Shown: in pieces, positions 26,317 to 34,389 of the stretch
How the letters are laid out: each line of letters opens with the position of its first letter
Position numbering within the stretch: the stretch's first letter is position 1
DNA from: Deltaproteobacteria bacterium
GTDB taxonomy: Bacteria > Desulfobacterota > DSM-4660 > Desulfatiglandales > HGW-15
Assembly: GCA_016930835.1 (NCBI GenBank)
Contig: JAFGGA010000010.1
Location: 1-41,039, forward strand
Length of the DNA stretch: 41,039 bases
Direction: 5' to 3'
Translations under genes and position numbers: made by a program
The notes under the pieces: generated by a model
Databases searched by the model: none
What the model was told of the DNA's origin: nothing
The model's input: only the letters and a program-made list of their open reading frames with translations

Positions 26317-26379
26317 TTGCATTATCCGCAACTGCGTTGCATAATATACCCATTACCATTTCCCCAATTCTCGTGTCAA
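26317..26379 (-). promoter_or_regulatory. operator-like palindrome with upstream CTTGACAC box (first catabolic unit)
   Basis: The core GCAAC-TGC-GTTGC (26328-26340) is palindromic and runs on as ATAATAT; the outer arms are imperfect. On the minus strand TTGACA (26379-26374) lies exactly 33 bp upstream of the core, the same spacing as at 16098-16141. Between them is TATATT, which could be a -10 element but is 25 bp from TTGACA, so the sigma factor assignment is unsure. The site is 430 bp before the first permease gene and about 540 bp from the divergent IclR gene. A role as operator for that regulator is inferred. Confidence 0.7.
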
Positions 26380-26395
26380 GGGGAAATTCAAAAAA

Positions 26396-26572
26396 GTATC
26401 ATTTTCGATTTTTGAAAGACTGGGCGCGAACCTATGGATTCCGCGATCAAGTCGCAGGACGACCAACCTAGTTTTTGGTTACGCGACTGCAAATGATCAC
26501 CTCTGGTTTTTGCACGGTCATTCCGCGACTTGATCGCGGAATCCAATCGTTTGGATTTAGAAAAACCTAATT
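26396..26572. repeat. 177-bp palindromic repeat element, copy 2 (inverted)
   Basis: This is the reverse complement of the 193-369 element, including the spacer and the outer segments beginning GTATCATTTT and ending GAAAAACCT. One inner arm has lost some symmetry (GTCGCAGGACGACC in place of GTCGCGGAATGACC), so this copy cannot fold as perfectly as the other. It abuts the CTTGACAC box region by 17 bases. Confidence 0.85.
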
Positions 26573-26688
26573 GTTACAAAAAAATAATGACAATCAATAT
26601 CAAACGCGATAAAGGATTTATATATGTTGCTTTTTGTTAGTCATTCGTTACACCTACTGTCTCGTAACAATGGTCATCTTTGACATAT

Positions 26689-26830
26689 TCGTAAAAAGTC
26701 GCCACCCCGGTCCCATGTCAAGTGCGGGATAGACTGCGGCCGGGGTCCAGAATCCATGTAACTATCTGAAAAGACTGGATTCCGGCCTTCGCTGGAATGA
26801 CAAAAATGCGTATTTTCCGACTTTTTACGA
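26689..26830. repeat. 142-bp element with 13-bp terminal inverted repeats (MITE-like)
   Basis: Perfect 13-bp ends TCGTAAAAAGTCG (26689-26701) and CGACTTTTTACGA (26818-26830) enclose a CACCCCGG...CGGCCGGGGTC hairpin (about 26702-26749) and a GGATTCCGGCCTTCGCTGGAATGAC palindrome (26778-26801). Nine-base direct copies of GTCATCTTT lie just outside both ends, at 26673-26681 and 26835-26843, but with 7 and 4 extra bases between, so they are not a clean target duplication. The left half recurs at 27868-27929. Confidence 0.7.
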
Positions 26831-26886
26831 GATCGTCATCTTTTTCGTCTTTCTATTTCTTTTTTAAAAGGTTACCAAAAACCTTC

Positions 26887-27678
26887 ATGAATCAAAATAA
26901 AAAAATTGAGCCCGTCTACAGGGTTCAGGCGGTAGAGCGGACCCTGGATATCCTGGATTGCTTCAGCTTTGAAAAAAGGGAAATGAGCCTTGCCCAAATC
27001 GCGCGGAATACCGGTTTGCACAAGACGACCGCAAAACGGCTGATCGCCAACCTCATGGCCAGAGATTACCTGCATCAAGATCTCGCCACCAAAAATTACA
27101 CGCTTGGTTTACGTCTATTCGAGTTGGGCGGGATCGTCTTTACATCCTTTTCATTGCGTAAAGCAGCCGCTCCACACATGACCCATCTCAGAAATGAAAC
27201 AGGAGCAACCGTTATCTTGGGTATCAATATGGATAATCAACTCGTCTATATAGACCGGCGTGGTGGTACTGGAATGATCTATGTGACTTCTGAAATCGGC
27301 TGGATCAGGCCCCTCCATTTTGGAATGCTGGGAAGGGTCTTAATGGCCTACCTTGATGAAGAGGTCGTTGACAAGATATTGATCGATTATCCTTTGGAGA
27401 AAAACACGCCTTTTTCCATTACAGACAATCAAACCCTTAAACGTCATTTACAGACAATCCGCAAACAAGGCTATGCGATTGAAAAGGAACAAGCGGTTGA
27501 AGGCACCACGGGTATAGCCGCACCCATAAGAGATTATTCCCGCAAGGTCATCGCAGCCTTGGGCGTGGCCTTAACGCCCGGAAGACGGGCTCCCATCAAA
27601 GATCTCAATACGATTGTCGATATGGTGAAAAAGGCATGCGATGATATCTCAACGGATCTGGGGTACTTGAAAATATAG
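26887..27678 (+). CDS. IclR-family transcriptional regulator
   Basis: This 263-residue protein has an N-terminal winged-helix domain (about 10-75): AVERTLDILDCFSFEKREMS, then SLAQIARNTGLHKTTAKRLI, the recognition region, and a C-terminal effector domain (about 85-260) with LRNETGATVILG, YIDRRGG, LGRVLMAYL, RKQGYAIEKEQ and the typical GIAAPIRDYS. IclR proteins sense small aromatic or organic acids. The frame is open upstream to 26797, but that part lies in a terminal repeat, so I start at the ATG at 26887. It is divergent from the catabolic region and is the only DNA-binding regulator here, making it the likely controller of the paired palindromes at 16083 and 26317. Confidence 0.92.
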   Translation: MNQNKKIEPVYRVQAVERTLDILDCFSFEKREMSLAQIARNTGLHKTTAKRLIANLMARDYLHQDLATKNYTLGLRLFELGGIVFTSFSLRKAAAPHMTHLRNETGATVILGINMDNQLVYIDRRGGTGMIYVTSEIGWIRPLHFGMLGRVLMAYLDEEVVDKILIDYPLEKNTPFSITDNQTLKRHLQTIRKQGYAIEKEQAVEGTTGIAAPIRDYSRKVIAALGVALTPGRRAPIKDLNTIVDMVKKACDDISTDLGYLKI

Positions 27679-27867
27679 GATACTGAATTTTCAAGGGTCA
27701 TCTAAGACATTCTTATTCGATTCCAAATAGAAGGCCTACCTGAAAATACCATAATAAACGCATATTTATCCAGTCCTTTCACAATTATTTTGTTGCATTT
27801 TACAATGTTTTTCTATAATATACCTAATTTCAAGTCATTTTTCCCATAAGATCATTTTTTGCTAGTC

Positions 27868-27929
27868 TCGTAAAAAGTCGTCACCCCGGTCCCGTATCAG
27901 GTACGGGATAGACTACGGCCGGGGTCTGA
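27868..27929. repeat. partial copy of the TCGTAAAAAGTCG element
   Basis: It begins with TCGTAAAAAGTCG and continues with the CACCCCGG to CGGCCGGGGTC hairpin, matching 26689-26749 with about eight differences by eye and the same orientation. The second palindrome and right terminal repeat are absent. The two direct copies flank the IclR gene. The remainder of 27679-27986 is AT-rich with no gene seen. Confidence 0.7.
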
Positions 27930-27986
27930 GATCTGCCATTATAGATTTAGTATCGGATTTTGCTTGCGACAATGACGGAGGAAGCC

Positions 27987-28736
27987 ATGATGAACTGGTA
28001 TTACGCGGAAAAAGGTAGTCAAGTCGGCCCGATCAGTGATGACGAATTTCAGTCCTTGGTTAAAAAAAGAACCATTACGCCAAATACGCTGGTATGGAAT
28101 TCAACCATGAAAGATTGGCAAAAATATGGTGACGTCGTCAAAGGCGGAACTTCGGATGCCGCGAGGTTGAGCAGTGAGGCGACTGAATCATCCAAAAACA
28201 TGACCTGTGTGGAATGCGGCAATACCTTTCCCAAAGATGACATGATTCAATATGGGGACTCATGGGTTTGCGCAAGATGTAAACCCGTATTCGTCCAAAA
28301 GTTAAAAGAAGGTGTGAATCTTCCCGTCGCCATGGAATATGCGGGATTTTGGATTCGATTCGGTGCCAAGATAATTGACGGGATCATTATTAGTGTGATC
28401 AACGAAATGATCGAATTCGCAGCGGGTTTTGTATGGATATCAGCCTCCAATCCATCCCGAACCGGTATCTCCTTTCTACTCCAAGTAGCGGTCACTGCTG
28501 CCTATACAACCTTCTTATTGGGAAGATATGGCGCGACCATCGGAAAAATGGCCTGCAAGCTTAAGGTCGTCACACCTGAGGGTGAACCTATCAGTTATCT
28601 CAGGGCCTTTGCAAGGCATTTTGCCGAGTGGTTAAGCGCGCTTATCCTGTTCATTGGCTACATCATGGCCGCATTTGACGAGCAAAAACGTTCCCTCCAT
28701 GATCGGATTTGCGATACACGCGTGGTTCGGAAATAA
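27987..28736 (+). CDS. GYF_2 - zinc ribbon - RDD membrane protein
   Basis: The protein combines three parts. Residues 2-55 form a GYF_2-type domain (NWYYAEKGSQVGPISDDEFQ, then TITPNTLVWNSTMKDWQKYG). Residues about 70-105 hold two Cys pairs, CVECG and CARCK, a likely small zinc ribbon. The rest is an RDD domain with membrane helices, beginning YAGFWIRFGAKIIDGIIIS and ending DRICDTRVVRK, with the usual GATIGKMACKLKVV segment. RDD proteins are inner-membrane proteins of poorly defined role, possibly transport. I start at the ATG at 27987 because GGAGG lies five bases before it; the frame extends to 27960. Monocistronic by context. Confidence 0.85.
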   Translation: MMNWYYAEKGSQVGPISDDEFQSLVKKRTITPNTLVWNSTMKDWQKYGDVVKGGTSDAARLSSEATESSKNMTCVECGNTFPKDDMIQYGDSWVCARCKPVFVQKLKEGVNLPVAMEYAGFWIRFGAKIIDGIIISVINEMIEFAAGFVWISASNPSRTGISFLLQVAVTAAYTTFLLGRYGATIGKMACKLKVVTPEGEPISYLRAFARHFAEWLSALILFIGYIMAAFDEQKRSLHDRICDTRVVRK

Positions 28737-28960
28737 TAGGAAAAGGACATTCTTTTGATCCCATGCACCAAATGCACGGCGCCATAGAGATCTTTTCCAT
28801 ATCCACTGGCCTGGCAAGCAGGTCTTGCCTTAGCTAGCGCCGTCATTGACAGGGGCTCACCCGTCTCGTTTGGAAACCGGCTCGGAGCGATCTCTAAGCT
28901 GGAAGGATCATTCTTCCATCTCTCCTCCTCGGGAAGAAGCAAAAAGAAAGGACGATGGTA

Positions 28961-30010
28961 TTATCGCCTATCGGGCCTTAATTGCCGGACCGCTGCTCCA
29001 GCACGCCACATCTCGGAATTCTTGATCTCGTCAAGTTCCGCGCGAAGTCGCTTTTTGTAATCAGGCGCGCTATTGACCCTCATGACAATCTCTGTTTCCT
29101 TGCCCGTGACAACGCTTTTGTAAAGATCATCAAAAACAGGTGCCACGGCTTCTCTAAATCGATGTCGCCAATCCAGGGCGCCCCTCTGGGCGGTGGCACT
29201 GCAATTGGCATACATCCAATCCATTCCGTTTTCATCCACCAAACGGATAAGACTTTGGGTCAATTCTTCAACGGTTTCATTAAATGCCTCGCTGGGGCTG
29301 TGTCCATTTTTTCGGAGCACATTATACTGGGCCTCCATCACACCGGCCAGGCATCCCATGAGCACGCCGCGCTCCCCAACGAGATCACTATGAACCTCAT
29401 TCTCAAAGGTTGTGGGGAATAAGTACCCGGACCCAATAGCAATCCCAACGGCAATCGTTCGTTCTTCAGCCCTGCCGGTGTAGTCCTGAAACACGGCAAA
29501 ACTGGAATTAATGCCGGCCCCGGATAAAAAGTTCCTGCGCACCGATGTCCCCGACCCTTTGGGGGCCACCATGATCACATCCACGTTTTCAGGAGGAATC
29601 ACGCCCGTCTGGTCTTTAAAGACAATGGAAAATCCATGTGAAAAATAAAGGGCATCTCCTGGATTCATACATTTTTTAATGGTAGGCCATATGGCTTTTT
29701 GAGCCGCATCCGAGACTAACATCTGGATGATTGTCCCTCGCTTTGCCGCCTCTTCAATATCGAAAAGCGTCTCTCCAGGCACCCAACCATCTTTTACCGC
29801 ACGGTCCCAGTCATCTTGAAATTCCTTGGCCTGGCCGACGATCACATGAATGCCGTTATCCTTCATGTTTAATGATTGGCCCGGACCCTGAACGCCGTAA
29901 CCGATGACGGCGACGATTTCGTCTTTAAGAACGTCCCTTGCCTTATCCAATGAAAATTCCTCAACCGTGATCACATCTTCAACCACACCACCAAAATCGA
30001 TCTTTGCCAT
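28961..30010 (-). CDS. ilvC: ketol-acid reductoisomerase, yeast Ilv5-like
   Basis: IlvC performs the Mg-dependent alkyl migration and reduction in isoleucine, valine and leucine synthesis. The ATG at 30010 has GGAGG nine bases upstream; a frame extension of 13 residues is rejected. The Rossmann motif is GYGVQG (37-42), catalytic His H125 lies in YFSHGFS, and metal ligands D209 and E213 lie in HSDLVGERG. The domain reading SPSEAFNETVEELTQSL and ATAQRGALDW resembles the yeast and Bacteroidetes form. The loop after the second strand reads VGQAKEFQDDW, where yeast has the basic and serine-rich GVRKDGASW; the missing Arg and Ser and the added Asp suggest NADH preference. Last gene of the operon. 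Confidence 0.95.
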   Translation of the reverse strand: MAKIDFGGVVEDVITVEEFSLDKARDVLKDEIVAVIGYGVQGPGQSLNMKDNGIHVIVGQAKEFQDDWDRAVKDGWVPGETLFDIEEAAKRGTIIQMLVSDAAQKAIWPTIKKCMNPGDALYFSHGFSIVFKDQTGVIPPENVDVIMVAPKGSGTSVRRNFLSGAGINSSFAVFQDYTGRAEERTIAVGIAIGSGYLFPTTFENEVHSDLVGERGVLMGCLAGVMEAQYNVLRKNGHSPSEAFNETVEELTQSLIRLVDENGMDWMYANCSATAQRGALDWRHRFREAVAPVFDDLYKSVVTGKETEIVMRVNSAPDYKKRLRAELDEIKNSEMWRAGAAVRQLRPDRR

Positions 30011-30080
30011 CTTATTTTGTCCTCCGTGTTTTATATATTGATAAGTCAATCTTTAATATCGAGGTTCTGAAATATAAGAC

Positions 30081-30166
30081 CAGGTATACGGTGTAAGGTA
30101 TAAGGTACACGGGATGAAAACCATTTTCCGTAAACCTTGAACCGTATACCTTATACCATAAACCTG
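30081..30166. repeat. imperfect inverted repeat of GTATAAGGT type
   Basis: Arms at 30081-30112 (CAGGTATACGGTGTAAGG start) and 30135-30166 match inversely at about 26 of 32 positions. It lies in the gap between the ilvN and ilvC genes, so the transcript would fold into a long hairpin there. There is no T run, so it may tune ilvC expression or act as a processing site. Confidence 0.6.
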
Positions 30167-30247
30167 ATACCCCTTATTACGTCTGAAGCCTTATAAAGAT
30201 GACTGATACCCCGTAACACCAATACAATACGTCTGTGACATCCCCGA

Positions 30248-30751
30248 TCACTTCTTCTCCCGCGCAAGGGCGATAGCCCCGGTACGTGTGACTTCTTTAA
30301 TTCCCATGGGTCTGAGCAACTCTAGAAACGCTGCGATTTTATCTTCATCACCCGTAAGCTCCACGGTATAATACTCCGCCCCCACATCAACGACCCTGGA
30401 GCGAAAAATATCCACCATTCGTAAAATCTCCGCGCGATTCTCAGGTTTGGCATGGACCTTAATCATCGCAAGCTCGCGTTGCACAAAAGGAATGCCGCTG
30501 AAATCCAATACCTTAATCACATTGATGACCTTGTTCAACTGTTTTTTGATCTGCTCCAGGATATGCATATCTCCCTTTGTCACAAGGGTGATACGGGAGA
30601 CATTCGGCTCCATGGTTTCCGCGACACAAAGGCTTTCAATATTAAACCCCCGCCCGCTGAAAAGCCCGGAAATACGAGCAAGCACTCCAGGCTCATTATC
30701 AACCAATAATGAAAGCGTATGCTTTGTTGCATTTGTTATATTATTCACCAT
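30248..30751 (-). CDS. ilvN: acetolactate synthase small (regulatory) subunit
   Basis: The small subunit of acetohydroxyacid synthase activates the large subunit and gives valine feedback inhibition. Its 167 residues contain an N-terminal ACT domain (about 8-80: TLSLLVDNEPGVLARISGLF, GFNIESLCV, ISRITLVTKGD-like) and the C-terminal ALS_ss domain (about 85-160: RELAMIKVHAKPENRAEIL, VVDVGAEYYTVELTG, LRPMGIKEVTRTGAIALAR). The length is normal for the IlvH/IlvN group. GGAG lies about 11 bases before the ATG. It follows ilvB by about 120 bases. Confidence 0.95.
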   Translation of the reverse strand: MVNNITNATKHTLSLLVDNEPGVLARISGLFSGRGFNIESLCVAETMEPNVSRITLVTKGDMHILEQIKKQLNKVINVIKVLDFSGIPFVQRELAMIKVHAKPENRAEILRMVDIFRSRVVDVGAEYYTVELTGDEDKIAAFLELLRPMGIKEVTRTGAIALAREKK

Positions 30752-30869
30752 GATGATCTTGCATCTCCTTTTTACCTCAATAACATCTCAACCGGATCGC
30801 TTTTTAGCTTATGTGATCTCTAATATTTTAAAATATACTATCCAGAGATAATCTATTTCTGGATGGCCC

Positions 30870-32564
30870 TTATACCAACAACATCTCAGTGATAGGCGCC
30901 CCTGCCGGGACCATGGGGTAAACACCCTCCTCTCTTTCTACATGAAAATCCATGATCACCGGCTTGTTCACGGACAATGCCTTTTTTATCACCCTGGCCA
31001 CCTCATCAGGTCTCGTCGCCCTCAAGCCGACAGCCCCGAAAGCCTCGGCCAATTTCACAAAATCAGGTGCGTCAGCCATGTCCGTACAGGCATAGCAACG
31101 TTGATAAAATAATTCCTGCCACTGACGTACCATACCCAAATAACGATTATTCAATATGGCGATTTTTACGGGAAGGCCGAATTGAACAGCCGTGGCCATC
31201 TCTTGAATATTCATCTGGATACTGCCGTCACCCGCTATATCGACAACAGTTCGATCCGGGCAGGCCACTTGTGCGCCGATGGCGGCGGGTAAACCGAATC
31301 CCATGCACCCCAATCCGCCTGACGTGATAAAGGAATTGGGACGATCAAAATGATAGTATTGCGCGGCCCACATCTGGTTCTGTCCCACCTCGGTGGTGAT
31401 GATGGCCTCACCCTTGGTGATTTCAAAGATTTTCTCCACCACAAATTGAGGCTTGATGATGTCCTTTTGCTCATAGGCCAAAGGCCTCGTGGATTTCCAT
31501 TCAACGATTTGATCCAGCCAGGGCTTGCGGATCTTCTTAAGGTCTTTCCAATCCTCGGCCGCGAGGAGTTCAATAAGTTTTTTCAGGGTTATTTTACAGT
31601 CCCCCACGATGGGTGTATCAACCGGAACATTTTTGCTTATGGAGGTCGGATCAATATCAATATGTACGATTTTTGCGTTCGGGGCAAAGGTGTCGATCTT
31701 CCCCGTCACACGATCATCGAATCGTACGCCAATGGCTATCATCAAATCACATTCAGCGGACGACATGTTGGCCCGGTATGTCCCGTGCATCCCGATCATG
31801 CCGAGCCATAACGGATCGGATGCGGGAAAGCATCCCAACCCCATAAGCGATGCCGTTACGGGCGTTTGAATCTTATTGGCGAATTGTTTGAGCTCCCTGG
31901 AGGCACCTGATAAAATCACACCGCCCCCGGCAAATATCAGGGGTTTCCGGGCTTTCTTAATCAAAGAGACAACTCTGGGTAACTGCTTCATGCTGGGCTG
32001 GTAAGTTGGGTTATAGGAGCGAAGGTGCACATCCTTAATGCTTTTATATTCCGTTGTCGTTTGAATAAGATCCTTGGGCAGGTCCACAAGGACCGGCCCG
32101 GGTCTCCCTGAACGCGCGATAAAAAAGGCCTCCTTAATGATCCTTGCCAGGTCCTCGACTCTTTTGACCAAATAATTGTGTTTGGTACATGGACGGGTAA
32201 TCCCGACAATATCCACTTCTTGGAAGGCGTCATTACCGATCAGACTGGTGTTGACCTGCCCGGTCAAAACCACGATGGGAATGGAATCCATATAGGCCGA
32301 CGCGAGACCGGTAACCGTGTTGGTTGCACCTGGACCGGATGTCACAATGCAGACGCCCACTTTGGCCGATGCGCGGGCATAGCCGTCAGCGGCATGAACC
32401 GCTCCTTGTTCGTGGCGAACCAAGATATGCTTGATATCCGTTTTCACCAACGCGTCATATATGTCAAGGACGGCACCACCCGGAAAGCCGAAGATCGTAT
32501 CCACGCCTTCTTCCTGTAACACCTTCATTAAAATTTCATTTCCCTTCAGTTTAATGATAAACAC
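30870..32564 (-). CDS. ilvB: acetolactate synthase large (catalytic) subunit
   Basis: The ThDP- and FAD-dependent enzyme condenses two pyruvates, or pyruvate and 2-oxobutyrate, in the first common step of branched-chain synthesis. It has 564 residues: GFPGGAVLDIYDAL, catalytic Glu in RHEQGAVHAADGYARAS, TSGPGATNTVTGLASAYMDS, a central FAD domain, and the ThDP motif GDGSIQMNIQEM...NN near 440-470. The start is a GTG at 32564; the family segment KGNEILMKVLQEEG begins too close to any later ATG for another choice. Forty-four bases follow leuD. The preceding G-rich run overlaps the start codon, so initiation may be inefficient or coupled to leuD. Confidence 0.95.
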   Translation of the reverse strand: MFIIKLKGNEILMKVLQEEGVDTIFGFPGGAVLDIYDALVKTDIKHILVRHEQGAVHAADGYARASAKVGVCIVTSGPGATNTVTGLASAYMDSIPIVVLTGQVNTSLIGNDAFQEVDIVGITRPCTKHNYLVKRVEDLARIIKEAFFIARSGRPGPVLVDLPKDLIQTTTEYKSIKDVHLRSYNPTYQPSMKQLPRVVSLIKKARKPLIFAGGGVILSGASRELKQFANKIQTPVTASLMGLGCFPASDPLWLGMIGMHGTYRANMSSAECDLMIAIGVRFDDRVTGKIDTFAPNAKIVHIDIDPTSISKNVPVDTPIVGDCKITLKKLIELLAAEDWKDLKKIRKPWLDQIVEWKSTRPLAYEQKDIIKPQFVVEKIFEITKGEAIITTEVGQNQMWAAQYYHFDRPNSFITSGGLGCMGFGLPAAIGAQVACPDRTVVDIAGDGSIQMNIQEMATAVQFGLPVKIAILNNRYLGMVRQWQELFYQRCYACTDMADAPDFVKLAEAFGAVGLRATRPDEVARVIKKALSVNKPVIMDFHVEREEGVYPMVPAGAPITEMLLV

Positions 32565-32608
32565 CCCCTTTTTTCAATGATCAATAATCATTGTTCATTG
32601 ATTACGAT

Positions 32609-33094
32609 TCATTGATTCTTAATGTATTCCACCAATCCCCCTGCCTGGATAATCTGACGCATAAAATCAGGGATCGGCTTGGCTGAAAATTTCTTACCCG
32701 TTGTTTTGTTGACGATCTCACCGGTGGCAAGATCAACGGATACTTTGTCGTGTTCAGTTATGGAATCCACCGCCTCTTGACATTCCAGGATCGGAAGGCC
32801 GATATTAAAGGCATTGCGATAAAATATCCTGGCATAGCTCTTTGCGATAATAGCACCGATACCTGATTCCTTAATGGCCAAAGGCGCATGTTCCCTTGAT
32901 GAACCGCATCCGAAATTATTTCCTCCGACGATGATGTCCCCTTCCTGAACCTCTTTGACGAAATCGGGGCGCAGATCCGCAAAACAGTGTTTGGCGAGTT
33001 CCGATTTATCCGATAGATTCAGAAACCGCGCCGGGATGATGACATCCGTATCAATATTGTCTCCGAATTTCCACGTCTTACCCTTGATATTCAT
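32609..33094 (-). CDS. leuD: 3-isopropylmalate dehydratase small subunit
   Basis: LeuD supplies the swivel domain of isopropylmalate isomerase. This short form (161 residues) is of the archaeal/homoaconitase-related type. Motifs: WKFGDNIDTDVIIPARFL near the start and GGNNFGCGSSREHAPLAIK near 57-75, the substrate-recognition loop. AGGAG lies immediately before the ATG. It is 15 bases downstream of leuC and forms the heterodimer with it. The C-terminal region DFMRQIIQAGGLVEYIK is family-typical. Confidence 0.94.
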   Translation of the reverse strand: MNIKGKTWKFGDNIDTDVIIPARFLNLSDKSELAKHCFADLRPDFVKEVQEGDIIVGGNNFGCGSSREHAPLAIKESGIGAIIAKSYARIFYRNAFNIGLPILECQEAVDSITEHDKVSVDLATGEIVNKTTGKKFSAKPIPDFMRQIIQAGGLVEYIKNQ

Positions 33095-33109
33095 CTCTCC
33101 TATCCTTTC

Positions 33110-34369
33110 TTAGATCTCATCCGGGGTCCCGATTCTGCCAAGCACCGCCGTTGCGGCCGCAATGGCCGGATTCACAAGATATACTTCACTTTGGGGATGT
33201 CCCATCCTGCCGATAAAATTCCGATTGCTGGTGGACACGCATTTTTCGCCTTCCGCCAAAACACCCATATGCCCCCCCAAACAAGGCCCGCACGTCGGCG
33301 GACCGATGGTCGCTCCTGAATCCAAAAACGCCTCGATAATCCCTTCTTGAATGGATTGTTTATAAATATATTGCGATCCCGGGATGACAATCATTCGCAA
33401 CCCCTTGGCCACCCGTTTCCCCTTCAAGACCGAAGCCGCCAGACGCAGGTCCTCCATTCTTCCATTGGTGCATGAGCCGATAAAAACCTGGTCGGGGACG
33501 ATATGGGTTGCCTCCGACACCGGTCGCACATTGTCGGGTGAATGAGGAAATGCCACCTGCGGCATGATTTGCTCCGCATCCAGGATAAGCTCCTTCTCAT
33601 AAACCGCATCCCCATCGCTCTGATAATAAACCGGCGTCCTGGCCGATCGTCCCTCCATGTAACTCGCGGTGATATCATCGGGTTCGAATACCCCGTTTTT
33701 TGCACCCCCTTCGACCGCCATGTTGGCCATGGTCAGCCGGTTATCCATGGAAAGGGTTTCGATCACCGGCCCGGTAAACTCAAGGGCGCGGTAATTGGCG
33801 CCTTCCACGCCGATCCGGCCCAGGAGATAAAGAATCAGGTCTTTCCCCCCGACCCACGGTTGCAGCCCGCCTTCATATCGAACCATGATGGAGGGGGGAA
33901 CCTTCAACCAAATCTCACCCGTCGCCATGGTCACACCCAGGTCCGTGCTTCCCACACCCGTCGAAAAGGCACCCAATGCCCCATAGGTACATGTATGGCT
34001 GTCGGCCCCGATCACCAGATCGCCGGGGATTACAATGCCTTTTTCAGGCAGGATAACATGCTCAATCCCCATTTCCCCCACTTCAAAAAAATATTTTATG
34101 CCGTATTCTCTTGAAAAGTCCCTTATGATCTTGGCCTGTTGAGCGGACAGGATATCCTTGTTCGGTACAAAGTGATCGGGAACAAGGGCAACCCTGTCGC
34201 GATCAAACACATGGTCTCTCCCGATTTCATGAAAGACCTTGATGGCCAAGGGAGCGGTGATATCATTGGCCAGTGCCATATCCACCCGGGCCTGGATAAG
34301 ATCACCCGGGCCGACTGTGTCCAAACCCGCGTGCGCGGCAAGTATCTTTTCCGTAATTGTCATCCCCAT
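33110..34369 (-). CDS. leuC: 3-isopropylmalate dehydratase large subunit
   Basis: LeuC carries the [4Fe-4S] cluster of isopropylmalate isomerase. This 419-residue version is of the shorter LeuC2/HacA-like type. Cluster cysteines are in IGSCTNGRMEDL (near 300) and PTCGPCLGGHMG (near 358-368); other motifs are GADSHTCTYGALGAFSTGVG near 122-141 and the aconitase start. GAGAGG lies nine bases before the ATG. It lies 20 bases after leuA and is coupled to leuD. No leuB lies in this operon, so the dehydrogenase must be elsewhere. Confidence 0.95.
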   Translation of the reverse strand: MGMTITEKILAAHAGLDTVGPGDLIQARVDMALANDITAPLAIKVFHEIGRDHVFDRDRVALVPDHFVPNKDILSAQQAKIIRDFSREYGIKYFFEVGEMGIEHVILPEKGIVIPGDLVIGADSHTCTYGALGAFSTGVGSTDLGVTMATGEIWLKVPPSIMVRYEGGLQPWVGGKDLILYLLGRIGVEGANYRALEFTGPVIETLSMDNRLTMANMAVEGGAKNGVFEPDDITASYMEGRSARTPVYYQSDGDAVYEKELILDAEQIMPQVAFPHSPDNVRPVSEATHIVPDQVFIGSCTNGRMEDLRLAASVLKGKRVAKGLRMIVIPGSQYIYKQSIQEGIIEAFLDSGATIGPPTCGPCLGGHMGVLAEGEKCVSTSNRNFIGRMGHPQSEVYLVNPAIAAATAVLGRIGTPDEI

Positions 34370-34389
34370 TTACTGTAACCTCTCATTCA

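Noticed and set aside
26797-26886. 30-codon N-terminal extension of the IclR gene
   Set aside because: The extension is encoded by the right end of a MITE-like repeat and has a low-complexity Phe/Ser composition; the ATG at 26887 matches the usual IclR start.
28658-28942. Minus-strand frame of 94 codons between the RDD gene and ilvC
   Set aside because: It starts with TTG, overlaps the end of the RDD gene and shows no recognisable domain.
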